In this document: in pieces, positions 52,929 to 62,163 of the stretch
How positions within the stretch are numbered: the stretch's first letter is position 1
How the letters are laid out: each line of letters opens with the position of its first letter
NCBI RefSeq assembly: GCF_000188015.2
Contig: NZ_AEUX02000005.1
Coordinates: 62,001 to 126,000 of the forward strand
Source of the DNA: Streptococcus ictaluri 707-05
GTDB taxonomy: Bacteria > Bacillota > Bacilli > Lactobacillales > Streptococcaceae
Direction: 5' to 3'
DNA length: 64,000 nt
Notes under the pieces: model-generated
Told to the model about the DNA's origin: nothing
Seen by the model: only the letters and a program-made list of their open reading frames with translations
Database searches by the model: none
Position numbers and translations under genes: made by a program

Positions 52929-53770
52929 TGTTTTTAAAATTTTTCCATAGCCTCATGACCTATCACTTCTTGCAAAATGCTCTAGTGACAGCTATTGTCA
53001 TCGGTTTTGTCTCAGGAGCGGTTGGCTGTTTTATCATCTTGCGCTCCATGTCGCTGATGGGAGATGCTATCTCACATGCGGTCTTGCCTGGGGTTGCTCT
53101 TTCCTTTATTTTAGGCATTAACTTCTTTGTGGGGGCTATTGTCTTTGGGCTCTTGGCCTCTGTTATCATCACCTACATCAAGGAAAACTCGGTCATCAAA
53201 GGGGACACCGCCATAGGTATCACCTTTAGCTCCTTTCTAGCCTTAGGGGTCATTCTGATTGGAGTGGCCAATAGTTCCACAGACCTCTTTCATATCCTTT
53301 TTGGGAATATTTTAGCGGTGCAAGACAGCGACAAGTGGATTACCATCGTGGTTTCTATCCTTGTCCTAGCGGTCATCGTTCTCTTCTTTAAGGAATTGTT
53401 AATCACCTCCTTTGACCCTATTTTAGCTAAATCCATGGGCATGAATGTCAATGCTTATCATTATCTCTTGATGATTCTATTGACCCTAGTATCCGTGACG
53501 GCTATGCAAAGTGTGGGGACTATTCTCATTGTGGCCATGCTGATTACACCAGCTGCCACGGCTTACCTTTATGCCAACAGCCTAAAGACCATGCTTTTGA
53601 TTTCCTCTTGCTTAGGGGCTGGGACGTCCATTTTGGGTCTTTATATCGCTTATACCTTTAATATCGCGGCAGGATCAAGCATCGTTTTGATCTCAGCTAT
53701 CCTCTTTTTAATCAGCTTTTTTATCTCACCCAAGCAAGGTTACCTCAAGAAAAAGAAGCTCAAAGACTAA
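52928..53770 (+). CDS. mtsC: MtsABC membrane permease
   Basis: ABC-3 family permease of the metal importer, 280 residues with about eight helices. It has ALVTAIVIGFVSGAVGCFIILRSMSLMGDAISHAVLPGVALSF near the start, the family signature, and SVGTILIVAMLITPAATAYLYA near 195. The last of mtsABC; a terminator follows. Confidence 0.95.
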   Translation: MFLKFFHSLMTYHFLQNALVTAIVIGFVSGAVGCFIILRSMSLMGDAISHAVLPGVALSFILGINFFVGAIVFGLLASVIITYIKENSVIKGDTAIGITFSSFLALGVILIGVANSSTDLFHILFGNILAVQDSDKWITIVVSILVLAVIVLFFKELLITSFDPILAKSMGMNVNAYHYLLMILLTLVSVTAMQSVGTILIVAMLITPAATAYLYANSLKTMLLISSCLGAGTSILGLYIAYTFNIAAGSSIVLISAILFLISFFISPKQGYLKKKKLKD

Positions 53771-53788
53771 AACCACGTCCTTAGAAAC

Positions 53789-53823
53789 TCAAAAAAATCC
53801 ACCATCAGGTGGGTTTTTTTATT
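53789..53823 (+). terminator. Terminator after mtsC
   Basis: AAAAAATCCACC pairs with GGTGGGTTTTTTT around ATCA, 20 bp past the stop. Confidence 0.88.
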
Positions 53824-54029
53824 TTTAAAAGAAAAATGTGAGAAGCTTAAAATAAAATTTCAAAAAAGTTTCAACTTATTTTCTTTGCATGACTATACAT
53901 CTCTCATTTATCTTAATAAAATGAAAATGCTAAAAAGACAAAAGAAGGCGGATTTAAGCGAATAAATAGCTGTATATACTTAACCAATTAACATAAATAA
54001 TCCAATTTTTTAATCATTTGCTTAAAAAT

Positions 54030-54119
54030 ATTAAAATAAAAGTGTTGACAAGATTATTTTTTAACTTAAAATGAACTTCGTTGTCTTAATTTTAGGGCAG
54101 AAAAATTAAAATAAAAGTG
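54030..54119 (+). promoter_or_regulatory. Promoter and repeats ahead of the split secreted-protein gene
   Basis: TTGACA (54045-54050), 16 bp, TAAAAT (54067-54072). ATTAAAATAAAAGTG occurs twice, at 54030-54044 just before the -35 and at 54105-54119 just before the coding region, 75 bp apart. The leader can fold by TTAATTTT with AAAATTAA. The gap 53823-54029 is very AT-rich with no other visible feature. Confidence 0.65.
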
Positions 54120-54128
54120 AGAGAGAAA

Positions 54129-56332
54129 ATGAATAAGAAGTTTTTAAAATCATTAGCCATCTTAGGATTGGCCAGCACAGCATTAGGAGTCGCACAGCCA
54201 GTAGGAGCGGTGGTGAAAGATTATAAGAGAGCTGTTGAAGAATATGATAATATCTTAAAAAATCCAGAAAATGGTAAAGCCCCTATGATGGGCTTGCAAC
54301 GAGCTGAAGAATTAGCACCGAATATTATTAAAAAACTTGATCTTATGCGTTATTTAATTACTAAAGAAGAATTTATAGATTTTGAATATAGTGCAATTAC
54401 GGAGAAGCTAGAAAATATTGTGGCAGGTATTGATACATTTTTAAATACAAGAAAATTAAGTATAATAGAAGAGAATGAAATAAAGAGAATAAGAGAAGAA
54501 GATAGAATCGAAAAAACATATATTTATAAATTGTCTAAAATAACTTTAAATCAATACAATAAAATGAGAGAGTTGTTAGATATACAGTTGAGAGAGACTG
54601 CAAAAGAAATTATAAATGTTCAGTCTAAAAATAATAATCTTATATCATATCCGGTTTATTCCGAGATAGTAAACAATGACATTAGTGAATTTAAATCAAT
54701 AATAACAAATGGTTACTATGATATGTTTTATACTGATTATCTACGTTTTTATTTATCACCAGTAAGAAATGAAATTAATTCAAAAAGTACGGAAACAAAG
54801 AAAAAATACTTTGATAAAATAAAAGAAATTGTAAAAATATCTGATGAGATAAAGAAAATTATATCTGATGGAGAGAATGAAAAAAGCGAGGAGCTCTCTC
54901 TTAAATTTAATATGATTTTAGATCAGAATAAAAAAAGTACAGATGTTTCCCCGTATGAAGTTTCTGATGTAAAAGAATCTGTAATTGATAATGTTTATTT
55001 TATTGAAAACTGTTTAATTTTTGCTGAAGAAATTCCTAATTTAAAGATTGCCGAGGAAAAACTAAAGAATTTACAATATATTCTTAATGAGTATAAAGAT
55101 ATTCCAAATGATGATAGAAGTATTTATGAAGATCAAATTAAGGTAGAGGAAGAGAGAAATCGAATAAATCAAGCTAGAAACATTTCAAAAAAAATCTAGA
55201 ATGGAAATATAAACAAAAAAGTAAGAAAGAACTTCATTCTAAATCGAAAGAATTTTTGAAAGTAAGTAATATGATAAAATCTAACGCTTGGAGAAGATTA
55301 AACCAGAAAGATATTTCTCAGTTCCCAACTAAGGAGTTATTGATTGAAGATATAACTCCTTCGAAAAAATTACCAGTTTTAATCACGCAATCTATTAAGA
55401 TGAAGCCTTTCTTTTCATCTCAATCGGAAGTACTTACTATTGGAGATAGAAAGATATTACGTGGAGTAGTTACTTCACCGTTACCTAGCATTAGCGGCTC
55501 CAATAATTTGCCATCACTGGGTGGTACCAATATTACTCCTTTAACTGGTTTAGAAGGTGGTAGTTCAATGCTGCTTGCTCGCTCTTCTAACTCAACTTCT
55601 GTTTCAGCACCAAATAGTACTTTGAGTGGGAGAGGTGTTGCTAACTTAACAGGGATTTCAGGTGAGTCAGATCTTATCGAAGTTACTTACAACACTAGCT
55701 CAAACGAAGAAAAGACAGTTTCTCAAGAAAATAGCGTTGAGACTTCAGCTCCACAAGCACAACCAAGTCAATCAGAAGTAAAAGCTACTGAGCTTAAAGT
55801 AATTGATAACAAATTTGATTCTTACTACAAACACGAGGCTGATCGTGTTATGGTTGAGTTTTCAGAGATGAGAAATAGCCTACATTTCTATGATTGGGAT
55901 ACTCGAGTGGAAGAGTTGAAGCAAAAAGGTCAAGAAACCTATAGAGAATTAGAAGCTGGCTTAGGTAACGTTAAGGAAATGAGTCAACAAGCCTTGATTA
56001 ATGCTACTGACTACCTAAATGTTTTGCGTACTAATCTTGAAAAACGTAAGGAAGAGCTTGGTCGTCAAGAGATTAACAAGTTGAACGATGCTATTAGTGA
56101 CTTTAACACAGCTTACAACAAGTTATATGGCTTTGCGGATGAGTCACGTTATGCTCAATATGAAGAAGCAAGCTCACAAGGTCATGCGATTACACAATAC
56201 TTAGATAGACAATTATCAGAAGGAACTGTTGATTACACAAATGTTTTTGCAGCTCTTAACTTGAAAACTGAGCTAGCACGTTTGGAAGGTTTTACAAAGA
56301 CTTTAACAGACCTTGCGCAAGTTAATAACTAG
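54129..56332 (+). pseudogene. Large secreted helical protein split at an A8 run (pseudogene, phase-variable or recoded)
   Basis: Not recognised. The first frame (54129-55199) has a signal peptide (NKKFLKSLAILGLASTALGVAQPVGA) and about 330 AT-rich, charged, helical residues ending ISKKI. The second (55256-56332, open back to the junction) continues WKYKQKSKKELHSKSKEFLKVSNMIKSNAWRRL, has a Ser/Gly/Pro-rich linker and a helical C-terminal domain (YYKHEADRVMVEFSEMRNSLHFYDWDTR...). It has no SD of its own, so it depends on the first frame. A -1 shift at TCA AAA AAA ATC TAG joins them into about 734 residues. No LPxTG is present. Base composition changes strongly between halves, suggesting mosaic origin. 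An alternative start is GTG 54117. Confidence 0.75.
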
Positions 56333-56396
56333 TAAGGGCTCATTCTAATAATCCCCTTATTAGGATTGACACAATAACTATTCCCTATAAAGACAA

Positions 56397-56435
56397 AAAA
56401 AGAAGTGCGGTTGCCATTAACCGTACTTCTTTTGA
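56397..56435. terminator. Bidirectional terminator
   Basis: AAAAGAAGTGCGGTT pairs with AACCGTACTTCTTTT around GCCATT, between convergent genes. Confidence 0.9.
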
Positions 56436-56440
56436 TGTTT

Positions 56441-57229
56441 TTATTTAACAACCTCGATATGCTTGATGGTAATCTCTTCTTGAGGTTTGTCATTAGCGCC
56501 TACTGGGCTTTGGGCGATGGTATCCACCACATCCATGCCATCGATGACTTGTCCAAAGACGGTATAGCCACCATCTAGGCTTGGGTTTCCGCCATGCTCA
56601 TAGGCTGAGATGATAGGTTTGGGATAGTTTTTAGCTGCTAGATTTTTGTTTTGCTTGTTTTTGTTTTGATTGATAAAGAACTGACTACCATTGGTGTCTG
56701 CACCAGCATTAGCCATAGCAAGGGCTCCTCTGATATTATAAAGGAATGGCGAGATTTCATTCGCAAAGCCTCTGCCTGAATCTTTCTTGGCATCCTTATC
56801 TTTCCAGATAGACTGTCCACCGGTTCCATCACCATTAGGGTCACCAGCCTGAATCATAAACTCATTGATGACACGGTGAAAACTAAGATTGTCATAGTAG
56901 CCTTCCTTAGCGTGGGTGACAAAGTTTTCAACGGCAAGTGGCGCATACTTAGGAAAGAGCTTGAGGGTAATAGCCCCCTTACTAGTGGTCATAATGACCT
57001 TAGTTTCGTCCTTGCCCACCTCTTTGTTTAGCTGTGGAAACTGGCTAGCATCTGCCTTAAGCGCCTTTTTAATATCATCTTCGTAGGCTTTTGAAGCGGC
57101 TTCGCTTTCTTTTTGAGCGATTTGCTGATCGACATACTTGTCTCCTTTAATGGCACGGTCGATGCTTTCACAAGCACTCAAAGTCAAAAAACTAATAGCA
57201 AGCAAACTAAGTGATATGATTTTTTTCAT
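56441..57229 (-). CDS. Surface cyclophilin-type peptidyl-prolyl isomerase lipoprotein
   Basis: Extracytoplasmic foldase accelerating prolyl isomerisation. The 262 residues have a lipoprotein signal (LTLSAC, Cys19), a charged linker and the cyclophilin fold: VENFVTHAKEGYYDNLSFHRVINEFMIQAGDPNGDGTGGQS near 98-138 (active Arg and Phe), ALAMANAGADTNGSQFFIN near 165-183 and YTVFGQVIDGMDVV. It is related to pneumococcal SlrA. ATG with AAGGAGTC upstream. Confidence 0.94.
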   Translation of the reverse strand: MKKIISLSLLAISFLTLSACESIDRAIKGDKYVDQQIAQKESEAASKAYEDDIKKALKADASQFPQLNKEVGKDETKVIMTTSKGAITLKLFPKYAPLAVENFVTHAKEGYYDNLSFHRVINEFMIQAGDPNGDGTGGQSIWKDKDAKKDSGRGFANEISPFLYNIRGALAMANAGADTNGSQFFINQNKNKQNKNLAAKNYPKPIISAYEHGGNPSLDGGYTVFGQVIDGMDVVDTIAQSPVGANDKPQEEITIKHIEVVK

Positions 57230-57421
57230 GTTGACTCCTTGAATCTCTTTTCTTTATTTTATCATAAGATGAGATGAAAAATAAAGTTTTCAGATAGTTA
57301 TAGGATAGAAAAAATAGCTAACTTTAGTCTATCCTCCTTAAAAGCCATGCTAACACAGATTCCTTAAGCTTCCCTAAACTGAAGACAGAAGCTTATCCTA
57401 GCTATCATTCTAAGTAAAAAA

Positions 57422-57430
57422 TGATATAAT
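57422..57430 (+). promoter_or_regulatory. ftsK promoter placed for a leaderless transcript
   Basis: TGA followed by TATAAT at 57425-57430; six nt (ATTGCT) separate it from ATG 57437, so +1 should coincide with the start codon. No SD is visible. Confidence 0.65.
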
Positions 57431-57436
57431 ATTGCT

Positions 57437-59860
57437 ATGATTAAAAGAAGACAAGGTAAAAAACGTGCGCCTAAGAAGCGCTTAACAAAGGTAGAAATAG
57501 AAAAGCAGCGAGCGATTAAGCGGATGATAGTGTCGCTTTTATTAGCGCTTTTGCTTATTTTTGCTATGATTCGTTTGGGTATTTTTGGCATCACAGCTTA
57601 TAATGTGGTGCGTTTTATGGTAGGGAGCTTGGCTTATCCCTTTATGGTGGCTATTCTCATTTACCTCTTTTGTTTCAAGTGGTTACGTCAAAAAGATGGT
57701 CTCATTGCCGGTTTTATCACCCTCTTTTTGGGACTTTTGATTGAGTGGCATGCTTATTTATTTTCAGCGCCGCAAATGGCTTCTAAGGAAATCTTCACCG
57801 GTACAGATCGTCTGATTACCAGAGATTTATTAGCCTTTAAGGTAGACCAGTTTGTTGGTGGGGGCATGTTTGGGGCTCTCCTTTATAAGCCAGTCGCCTT
57901 TTTGTTCTCAAATGTCGGTTCTTATTTTATTGGCTTTTTATTCATCCTGTTGGGGCTCTTTTTAATGACGCCTTGGGATGTCTACGATGTCAGTCATTTC
58001 GTCAAGAATCTGGGAGACAAGTTAGCGCAATCTTATCAGATTAATAAAGAAAAGCGCTTCTTGGCACGAGAAGAGCGTCGTTTGCAGGAGGAGCAGGAGC
58101 GCCTAGAAGCTCAAGCCTTGGCGGAGCAAGAAGCCCTTTCGAAGCTACAGGTTGACCCAGAGACAGGCGAGATTTTAGAGGACGAGGTTCAAGCATTGCC
58201 TTCTAGTGCTATTCCTATGGCAGCAGAGCCTGAGATTATCGCTTACCAGTCTCACCCACAATTAGAAGACGAATTTGATGCTTTTTTAGATAGTCAAGAG
58301 ATGCCTATACCTTCTTACCCTGATGAAGCGCCTCTCTTGCCTGAAAATCAAGTTCTTGAGATGGAAATGGCAGCTGATGAAGACTTAGATGAGCCTGTTG
58401 AGGTGGACTTTAGTCCCAAGACCCACTTGCTTTATAAGTTGCCGACCATTGATTTGTTTGCGGCAGATAAGCCTAAAAATCAATCCAAAGAGAAGAACTT
58501 GGTGCGCAAAAACATTAAGGTCTTAGAAGACACCTTTAAGAGCTTTGGGATTGATGTCAAGGTGGAGCGTGCTGAGATTGGTCCGTCAGTCACTAAGTAT
58601 GAAATTAAGCCAGCAGTGGGGGTTCGTGTTAATCGGATTTCCAACTTGGCAGATGATTTGGCCTTGGCTTTGGCTGCTAAGGATGTCCGCATTGAGGCAC
58701 CTATTCCTGGTAAGTCTCTAGTGGGGATTGAAGTGCCAAACTCAGAAATTGCGACCGTTTCTTTCCGAGAATTGTGGGAACAATCCAATACTTCAGAGGA
58801 CAAGCTGCTAGAAGTACCGCTTGGTAAAGCAGTTAATGGTAGTGCCCGTAGCTTTGACTTGACCCGTATGCCACACTTGCTAGTGGCAGGTTCTACGGGT
58901 TCAGGTAAATCCGTAGCGGTCAATGGGATTATTTCAAGTATCTTGATGAAGGCGAGACCTGATCAGGTTAAGTTTTTGATGGTTGACCCTAAGATGGTAG
59001 AGCTTTCGGTTTATAATGATATTCCTCATCTCTTGATTCCAGTGGTGACAAATCCTCGTAAGGCAAGTAAGGCTCTTCAAAAAGTGGTGGATGAGATGGA
59101 AAACCGCTACGAACTCTTTAGTAAGGTTGGCGTTCGTAATATTGCAGGCTACAATGCCAAGGTAGAAGATTACAATAGTCAGACTGAGCAAAAACAAGTG
59201 CCTTTGCCATTGATTGTGGTGATTGTGGATGAGTTGGCGGACCTTATGATGGTGGCCAGCAAAGAAGTGGAAGATGCCATCATTCGCTTGGGACAAAAAG
59301 CGCGTGCGGCTGGTATTCACATGATTCTTGCCACTCAGAGACCTTCTGTTGATGTCATTTCAGGATTGATTAAGGCAAACGTACCTTCTCGAATCGCCTT
59401 TGCGGTCTCATCAGGGACAGACAGCCGTACTATCTTAGATGAAAACGGTGCTGAAAAGCTATTAGGACGAGGGGACATGCTCTTTAAACCGATTGATGAG
59501 AACCACCCTGTCCGCTTGCAAGGTTCCTTTATCTCAGATGATGATGTGGAACGCATTGTAAGCTTCATTAAGGATCAAGCTGAGGCAGAATACGATGACA
59601 ACTTTGATCCAGGTGAGGTCAGCGAGTCGGATAATGGCTCTTTTGGAAGCTCTGGTGCCGCTGAAGGAGACCCTCTTTTTGAGGAAGCTAAGGCCTTAGT
59701 CTTAGAAACACAAAAAGCTTCAGCCTCTATGATTCAAAGGCGTCTATCAGTTGGTTTCAACCGAGCTACTCGTCTCATGGATGAGTTAGAAGAAGCTGGT
59801 GTGATTGGACCAGCCGAAGGCACAAAACCACGCAAAGTCTTACAAACCAATGCTAATTAA
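57437..59860 (+). CDS. ftsK: DNA translocase FtsK/SpoIIIE
   Basis: Septal ATP-driven DNA pump that clears chromosome from the closing septum. The 807 residues have a basic N-terminus ([13 protein letters not shown]), four helices within 30-180, an acidic linker near 200-345, and the motor domain: alpha part from [32 protein letters not shown], Walker [16 protein letters not shown] near 480, Walker [14 protein letters not shown] near 595, and a C-terminal gamma winged helix ([35 protein letters not shown]) that would read KOPS-like signals. Confidence 0.96.
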   Translation: MIKRRQGKKRAPKKRLTKVEIEKQRAIKRMIVSLLLALLLIFAMIRLGIFGITAYNVVRFMVGSLAYPFMVAILIYLFCFKWLRQKDGLIAGFITLFLGLLIEWHAYLFSAPQMASKEIFTGTDRLITRDLLAFKVDQFVGGGMFGALLYKPVAFLFSNVGSYFIGFLFILLGLFLMTPWDVYDVSHFVKNLGDKLAQSYQINKEKRFLAREERRLQEEQERLEAQALAEQEALSKLQVDPETGEILEDEVQALPSSAIPMAAEPEIIAYQSHPQLEDEFDAFLDSQEMPIPSYPDEAPLLPENQVLEMEMAADEDLDEPVEVDFSPKTHLLYKLPTIDLFAADKPKNQSKEKNLVRKNIKVLEDTFKSFGIDVKVERAEIGPSVTKYEIKPAVGVRVNRISNLADDLALALAAKDVRIEAPIPGKSLVGIEVPNSEIATVSFRELWEQSNTSEDKLLEVPLGKAVNGSARSFDLTRMPHLLVAGSTGSGKSVAVNGIISSILMKARPDQVKFLMVDPKMVELSVYNDIPHLLIPVVTNPRKASKALQKVVDEMENRYELFSKVGVRNIAGYNAKVEDYNSQTEQKQVPLPLIVVIVDELADLMMVASKEVEDAIIRLGQKARAAGIHMILATQRPSVDVISGLIKANVPSRIAFAVSSGTDSRTILDENGAEKLLGRGDMLFKPIDENHPVRLQGSFISDDDVERIVSFIKDQAEAEYDDNFDPGEVSESDNGSFGSSGAAEGDPLFEEAKALVLETQKASASMIQRRLSVGFNRATRLMDELEEAGVIGPAEGTKPRKVLQTNAN

Positions 59861-59873
59861 AAGTACTTTTTTA

Positions 59874-59919
59874 AAACAAAAACTACCTAAGCCTAGTGGC
59901 TCAGGTAGTTTTTGTTTTA
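59874..59919. terminator. Bidirectional terminator
   Basis: AAAACAAAAACTACCTAAGCC pairs with GGCTCAGGTAGTTTTTGTTTT around TAGT; its right arm reaches the stop of the convergent DUF3397 gene. Confidence 0.92.
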
Positions 59920-60270
59920 AGGCATGATAAAGATAAAAGCGACTAGAATCAAGTAGAAAAAGCTGGTCACTAGAAAGCCAATTCGCCAGAATAATTTGTA
60001 AAAGCGAGCATAGTGAAAGCTTTCTGTGCGAAAAATCAGTAATAAGGTGATAACGATGGCAAGTAGTGACATGATAATCAGATAGTATGGGAGCAGATTA
60101 TGGGTAAAAAATTTTCCTGAGACAAGGATAATCTCAAGAGCAAAAAGTGGTAGTGATAGATCGGGAAATTTGATGCCTTTTTTACCAAGCCTAAAGAGGG
60201 ACACCATGATACTGGCAAAAAGAGGTGTCAAAAGAATAAAGGCTGCGGCGGTTAATTTGTATATAGTCAT
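59917..60270 (-). CDS. DUF3397 membrane protein
   Basis: 117 residues and four hydrophobic helices (AAAFILLTPLFASIMVSLF, LPLFALEIILVSGKF, YLIIMSLLAIVITLLLIF, IGFLVTSFFYLILVAFIFI), matching the DUF3397 layout. Between helices lie RLGKKGIKFPDLS and RTESFHYARFYKLFWR. Function unknown. Confidence 0.82.
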   Translation of the reverse strand: MTIYKLTAAAFILLTPLFASIMVSLFRLGKKGIKFPDLSLPLFALEIILVSGKFFTHNLLPYYLIIMSLLAIVITLLLIFRTESFHYARFYKLFWRIGFLVTSFFYLILVAFIFIMP

Positions 60271-60373
60271 AGGTCTATTTTATACCCAAAAAGCTGACTT
60301 GTAAACTGATACTTGTCAGCTAGTCTTTTCTCTTTGTTGGAAGGGGGGGATTTTAGAAGCTTACAAAAAAGTC

Positions 60374-60424
60374 TTAACAAGTGAAAGCGAATTCAATAAA
60401 ATAGAGTTACTTAAACGTTTAAGT
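60374..60424 (+). promoter_or_regulatory. Promoter with cre-like box and LacI-type (MalR) operator
   Basis: TTAACA (60374-60379), 17 bp, TAAAAT (60397-60402). TGAAAGCGAATTCA in the spacer (60382-60395) matches the CcpA cre consensus except at one position. ACTTAAACGTTTAAGT at 60409-60424, at the predicted start, is a perfect palindrome with the central CG of LacI-family operators; the MalR-like regulator at 61304 is the natural candidate. Confidence 0.75.
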
Positions 60425-60514
60425 TAGCTAGATATAGCTAATTGTAGTCGTCCACCCATAGGAAATGAAGGTCATTTTCTATCTCTTTTAAAAAAAGAAA
60501 GTCTGAGAGTTATC

Positions 60515-61223
60515 ATGAAAAAAATCCCATCTCTTTTGCTTGCAGGAGCTCTTTGTTTTAGTTTTAACAGCTTGTTCAAGCTCAAATGACGCTAAAAAGT
60601 CTGAAGACAGTCAAAAGACCAGTCAAAATCAGATGAAAGTTACTTTCTATGACGCTGATGGAAAAACGGTTTTGAAGACTAAAGAAGTGGCTTCTTTGAA
60701 AGGGATTCAAGATTATCAGCCTAAAAAATCTGGTAAACACTTTGAAGGTTGGTACTTGAAACCTGATTTATCACGTAAGTTAATGTCAAAAGCTGAGTTG
60801 CGCCCAGATATGTCACTTTTTGCTGGTTTTTCTGAAGCCAAGGAAGACACCCGTGATTTTGTGATTGTCGGAAATGGCTCAAGTGATTTGTTAAAAGCCT
60901 CTAACTGGGGTGGCAATGTGACAGAAGCACACCAATTCAAAAAAGAATGGGACGGCAAGGTCAATACTTACACCTTAACGGCTAAACTAGCGAAAGATGA
61001 TGAATTCCAGTTTGCCAAAAATGGTAAATGGGAGCATCAACGTGGCTTTGGTTACCTAGCAAGTGGTGATAAAGACGGTGAAACTTACTTGAGTAATTCT
61101 AGCGGACTTGGAGATGTCTCTCTTAAACAAGCTAATATTAAAGTTGCTAAAGCAGGGACTTACCGCTTTACCCTAATCACTCATCCGGCTGATGACCAAT
61201 ACGATACAAATTTGACAGCATAA
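60515..61223 (+). pseudogene. Starch/maltodextrin-associated lipoprotein, frameshifted in its signal peptide
   Basis: ATG 60515 reads MKKIPSLLLAGALCFSF... and stops; the rest of the protein is in the +1 frame from about 60550. Removing one T from TGTTTTAG joins them as MKKIPSLLLAGALCLVLTACSSSN, a textbook lipoprotein signal, giving 235 residues. Residues about 36-90 look like an InlB-B/Listeria-Bacteroides repeat (VTFYDADGKTVLKTKEV...FEGWYLKPDLS). The rest (FVIVGNGSSDLLKASNWGG...DEFQFAKNGKWEHQRGFGYL) resembles SusE/F-type starch-binding domains. Context and operator suggest a maltodextrin role. Without the signal it cannot be exported. Confidence 0.8.
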
Positions 61224-61270
61224 CTTGGGAATACCAAGGGGAATAAGCATAGCTAGTTAGTTTGGACAGC

Positions 61271-61299
61271 AAAAAAAGCTTGAGCAGAGCTTCAAGCTA
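61271..61299 (-). terminator. Terminator after malR
   Basis: Read on the minus strand, AGCTTGAA pairs with TCAAGCTTTTTTT around a short loop, 5 bp beyond the malR stop. Confidence 0.75.
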
Positions 61300-61303
61300 A
61301 GGG

Positions 61304-62101
61304 TTAGACAAGAATGTTATGGCTACAAGCTGTTTCACGTTTGGTTGCCAAGTCAATGGCCTGAAACAGCTTTTGAAATTTCTCATCAGAGCTATTTGGC
61401 AAGTACAATTGGTTAGCCCGACTAGGCAAGATACTATTAATGGTATTGTCGATGATAAGAACATTGCCTTTTGAGACGGCTTCAAGATCTGCTAATTTTT
61501 CAACCCAAAGAATATCGTCGAAGACCTTTGATAGGCTTTGGACGATTTCTTGGTTTTGAATAGGCAGACTAACCAGCTGAAAAGGCTGGTCTAAGAAATG
61601 CTCTTTAGCCTTTAGATAAAGCCCTTCATGGTAACTATTGACCTGGAAAAAGAGGGGATCATCGATAATGCTATCAATGGCAATCAATGGCACAAAGTTA
61701 CTGTTACCTATTTTATAAAACTCATCTTTATTAACCTCTAAGGTGACGATGACATCTGTCACATCATACTTGCCGATGTATTCTTGACTAAGGCAAATCA
61801 GATGATAATTCTTAGTATAAAGAAAAGCAGACAAGTGATTGATAAAGTGGAGTTGCTCAGCCTTTTTGAGGAAAGAGGGATGCTCTTTGTAATATAAAGC
61901 TACCATTTGTCTCTTTTGAGTGACCAATGATTTGGCGGCTTGATTGGGTCTATAATTCAAAAGGTTAATCATTTGTAAGACCTTATTACGTGTTTCGGGG
62001 CTTATCTTTTGGTCTTCTCTGTTATTAATAATATAGGAGACGGTGGCAACAGATACCCCTGCTTCACGAGCCACATCTTTGATGGTAACTTTCTTATTCA
62101 T
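61304..62101 (-). CDS. malR: LacI-family maltose/maltodextrin regulator
   Basis: 265 residues from ATG 62101. HTH TIKDVAREAGVSVATVSYIINN near 5-26, hinge NYRPNQAAKSLVTQK near 51-65, followed by a shortened effector domain (usual LacI proteins have 330-340 residues), ending ACSHNILV. It is divergent from the GH13 gene with 62 bp between, and close to the lipoprotein gene with a LacI-type palindrome. MalR identity is inferred from the context; shortness could be a family trait or a truncation. Confidence 0.85.
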   Translation of the reverse strand: MNKKVTIKDVAREAGVSVATVSYIINNREDQKISPETRNKVLQMINLLNYRPNQAAKSLVTQKRQMVALYYKEHPSFLKKAEQLHFINHLSAFLYTKNYHLICLSQEYIGKYDVTDVIVTLEVNKDEFYKIGNSNFVPLIAIDSIIDDPLFFQVNSYHEGLYLKAKEHFLDQPFQLVSLPIQNQEIVQSLSKVFDDILWVEKLADLEAVSKGNVLIIDNTINSILPSRANQLYLPNSSDEKFQKLFQAIDLATKRETACSHNILV

Positions 62102-62163
62102 AGCAATGTTATATAAAAAAACAGTAAAAGTCAACAACCAGTTAAAAAGGAGTAGAAAAAGAC

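Noticed and set aside
58480..59568. Long minus-strand reading frames inside ftsK
   Set aside because: They are antisense shadows of a highly conserved motor domain with no SD or family match.
59917..60514. Additional gene between DUF3397 and the starch-binding-like lipoprotein
   Set aside because: No frame of useful length with an SD is present; the stretch 60271-60514 contains only the promoter, cre-like site, LacI palindrome and leader.
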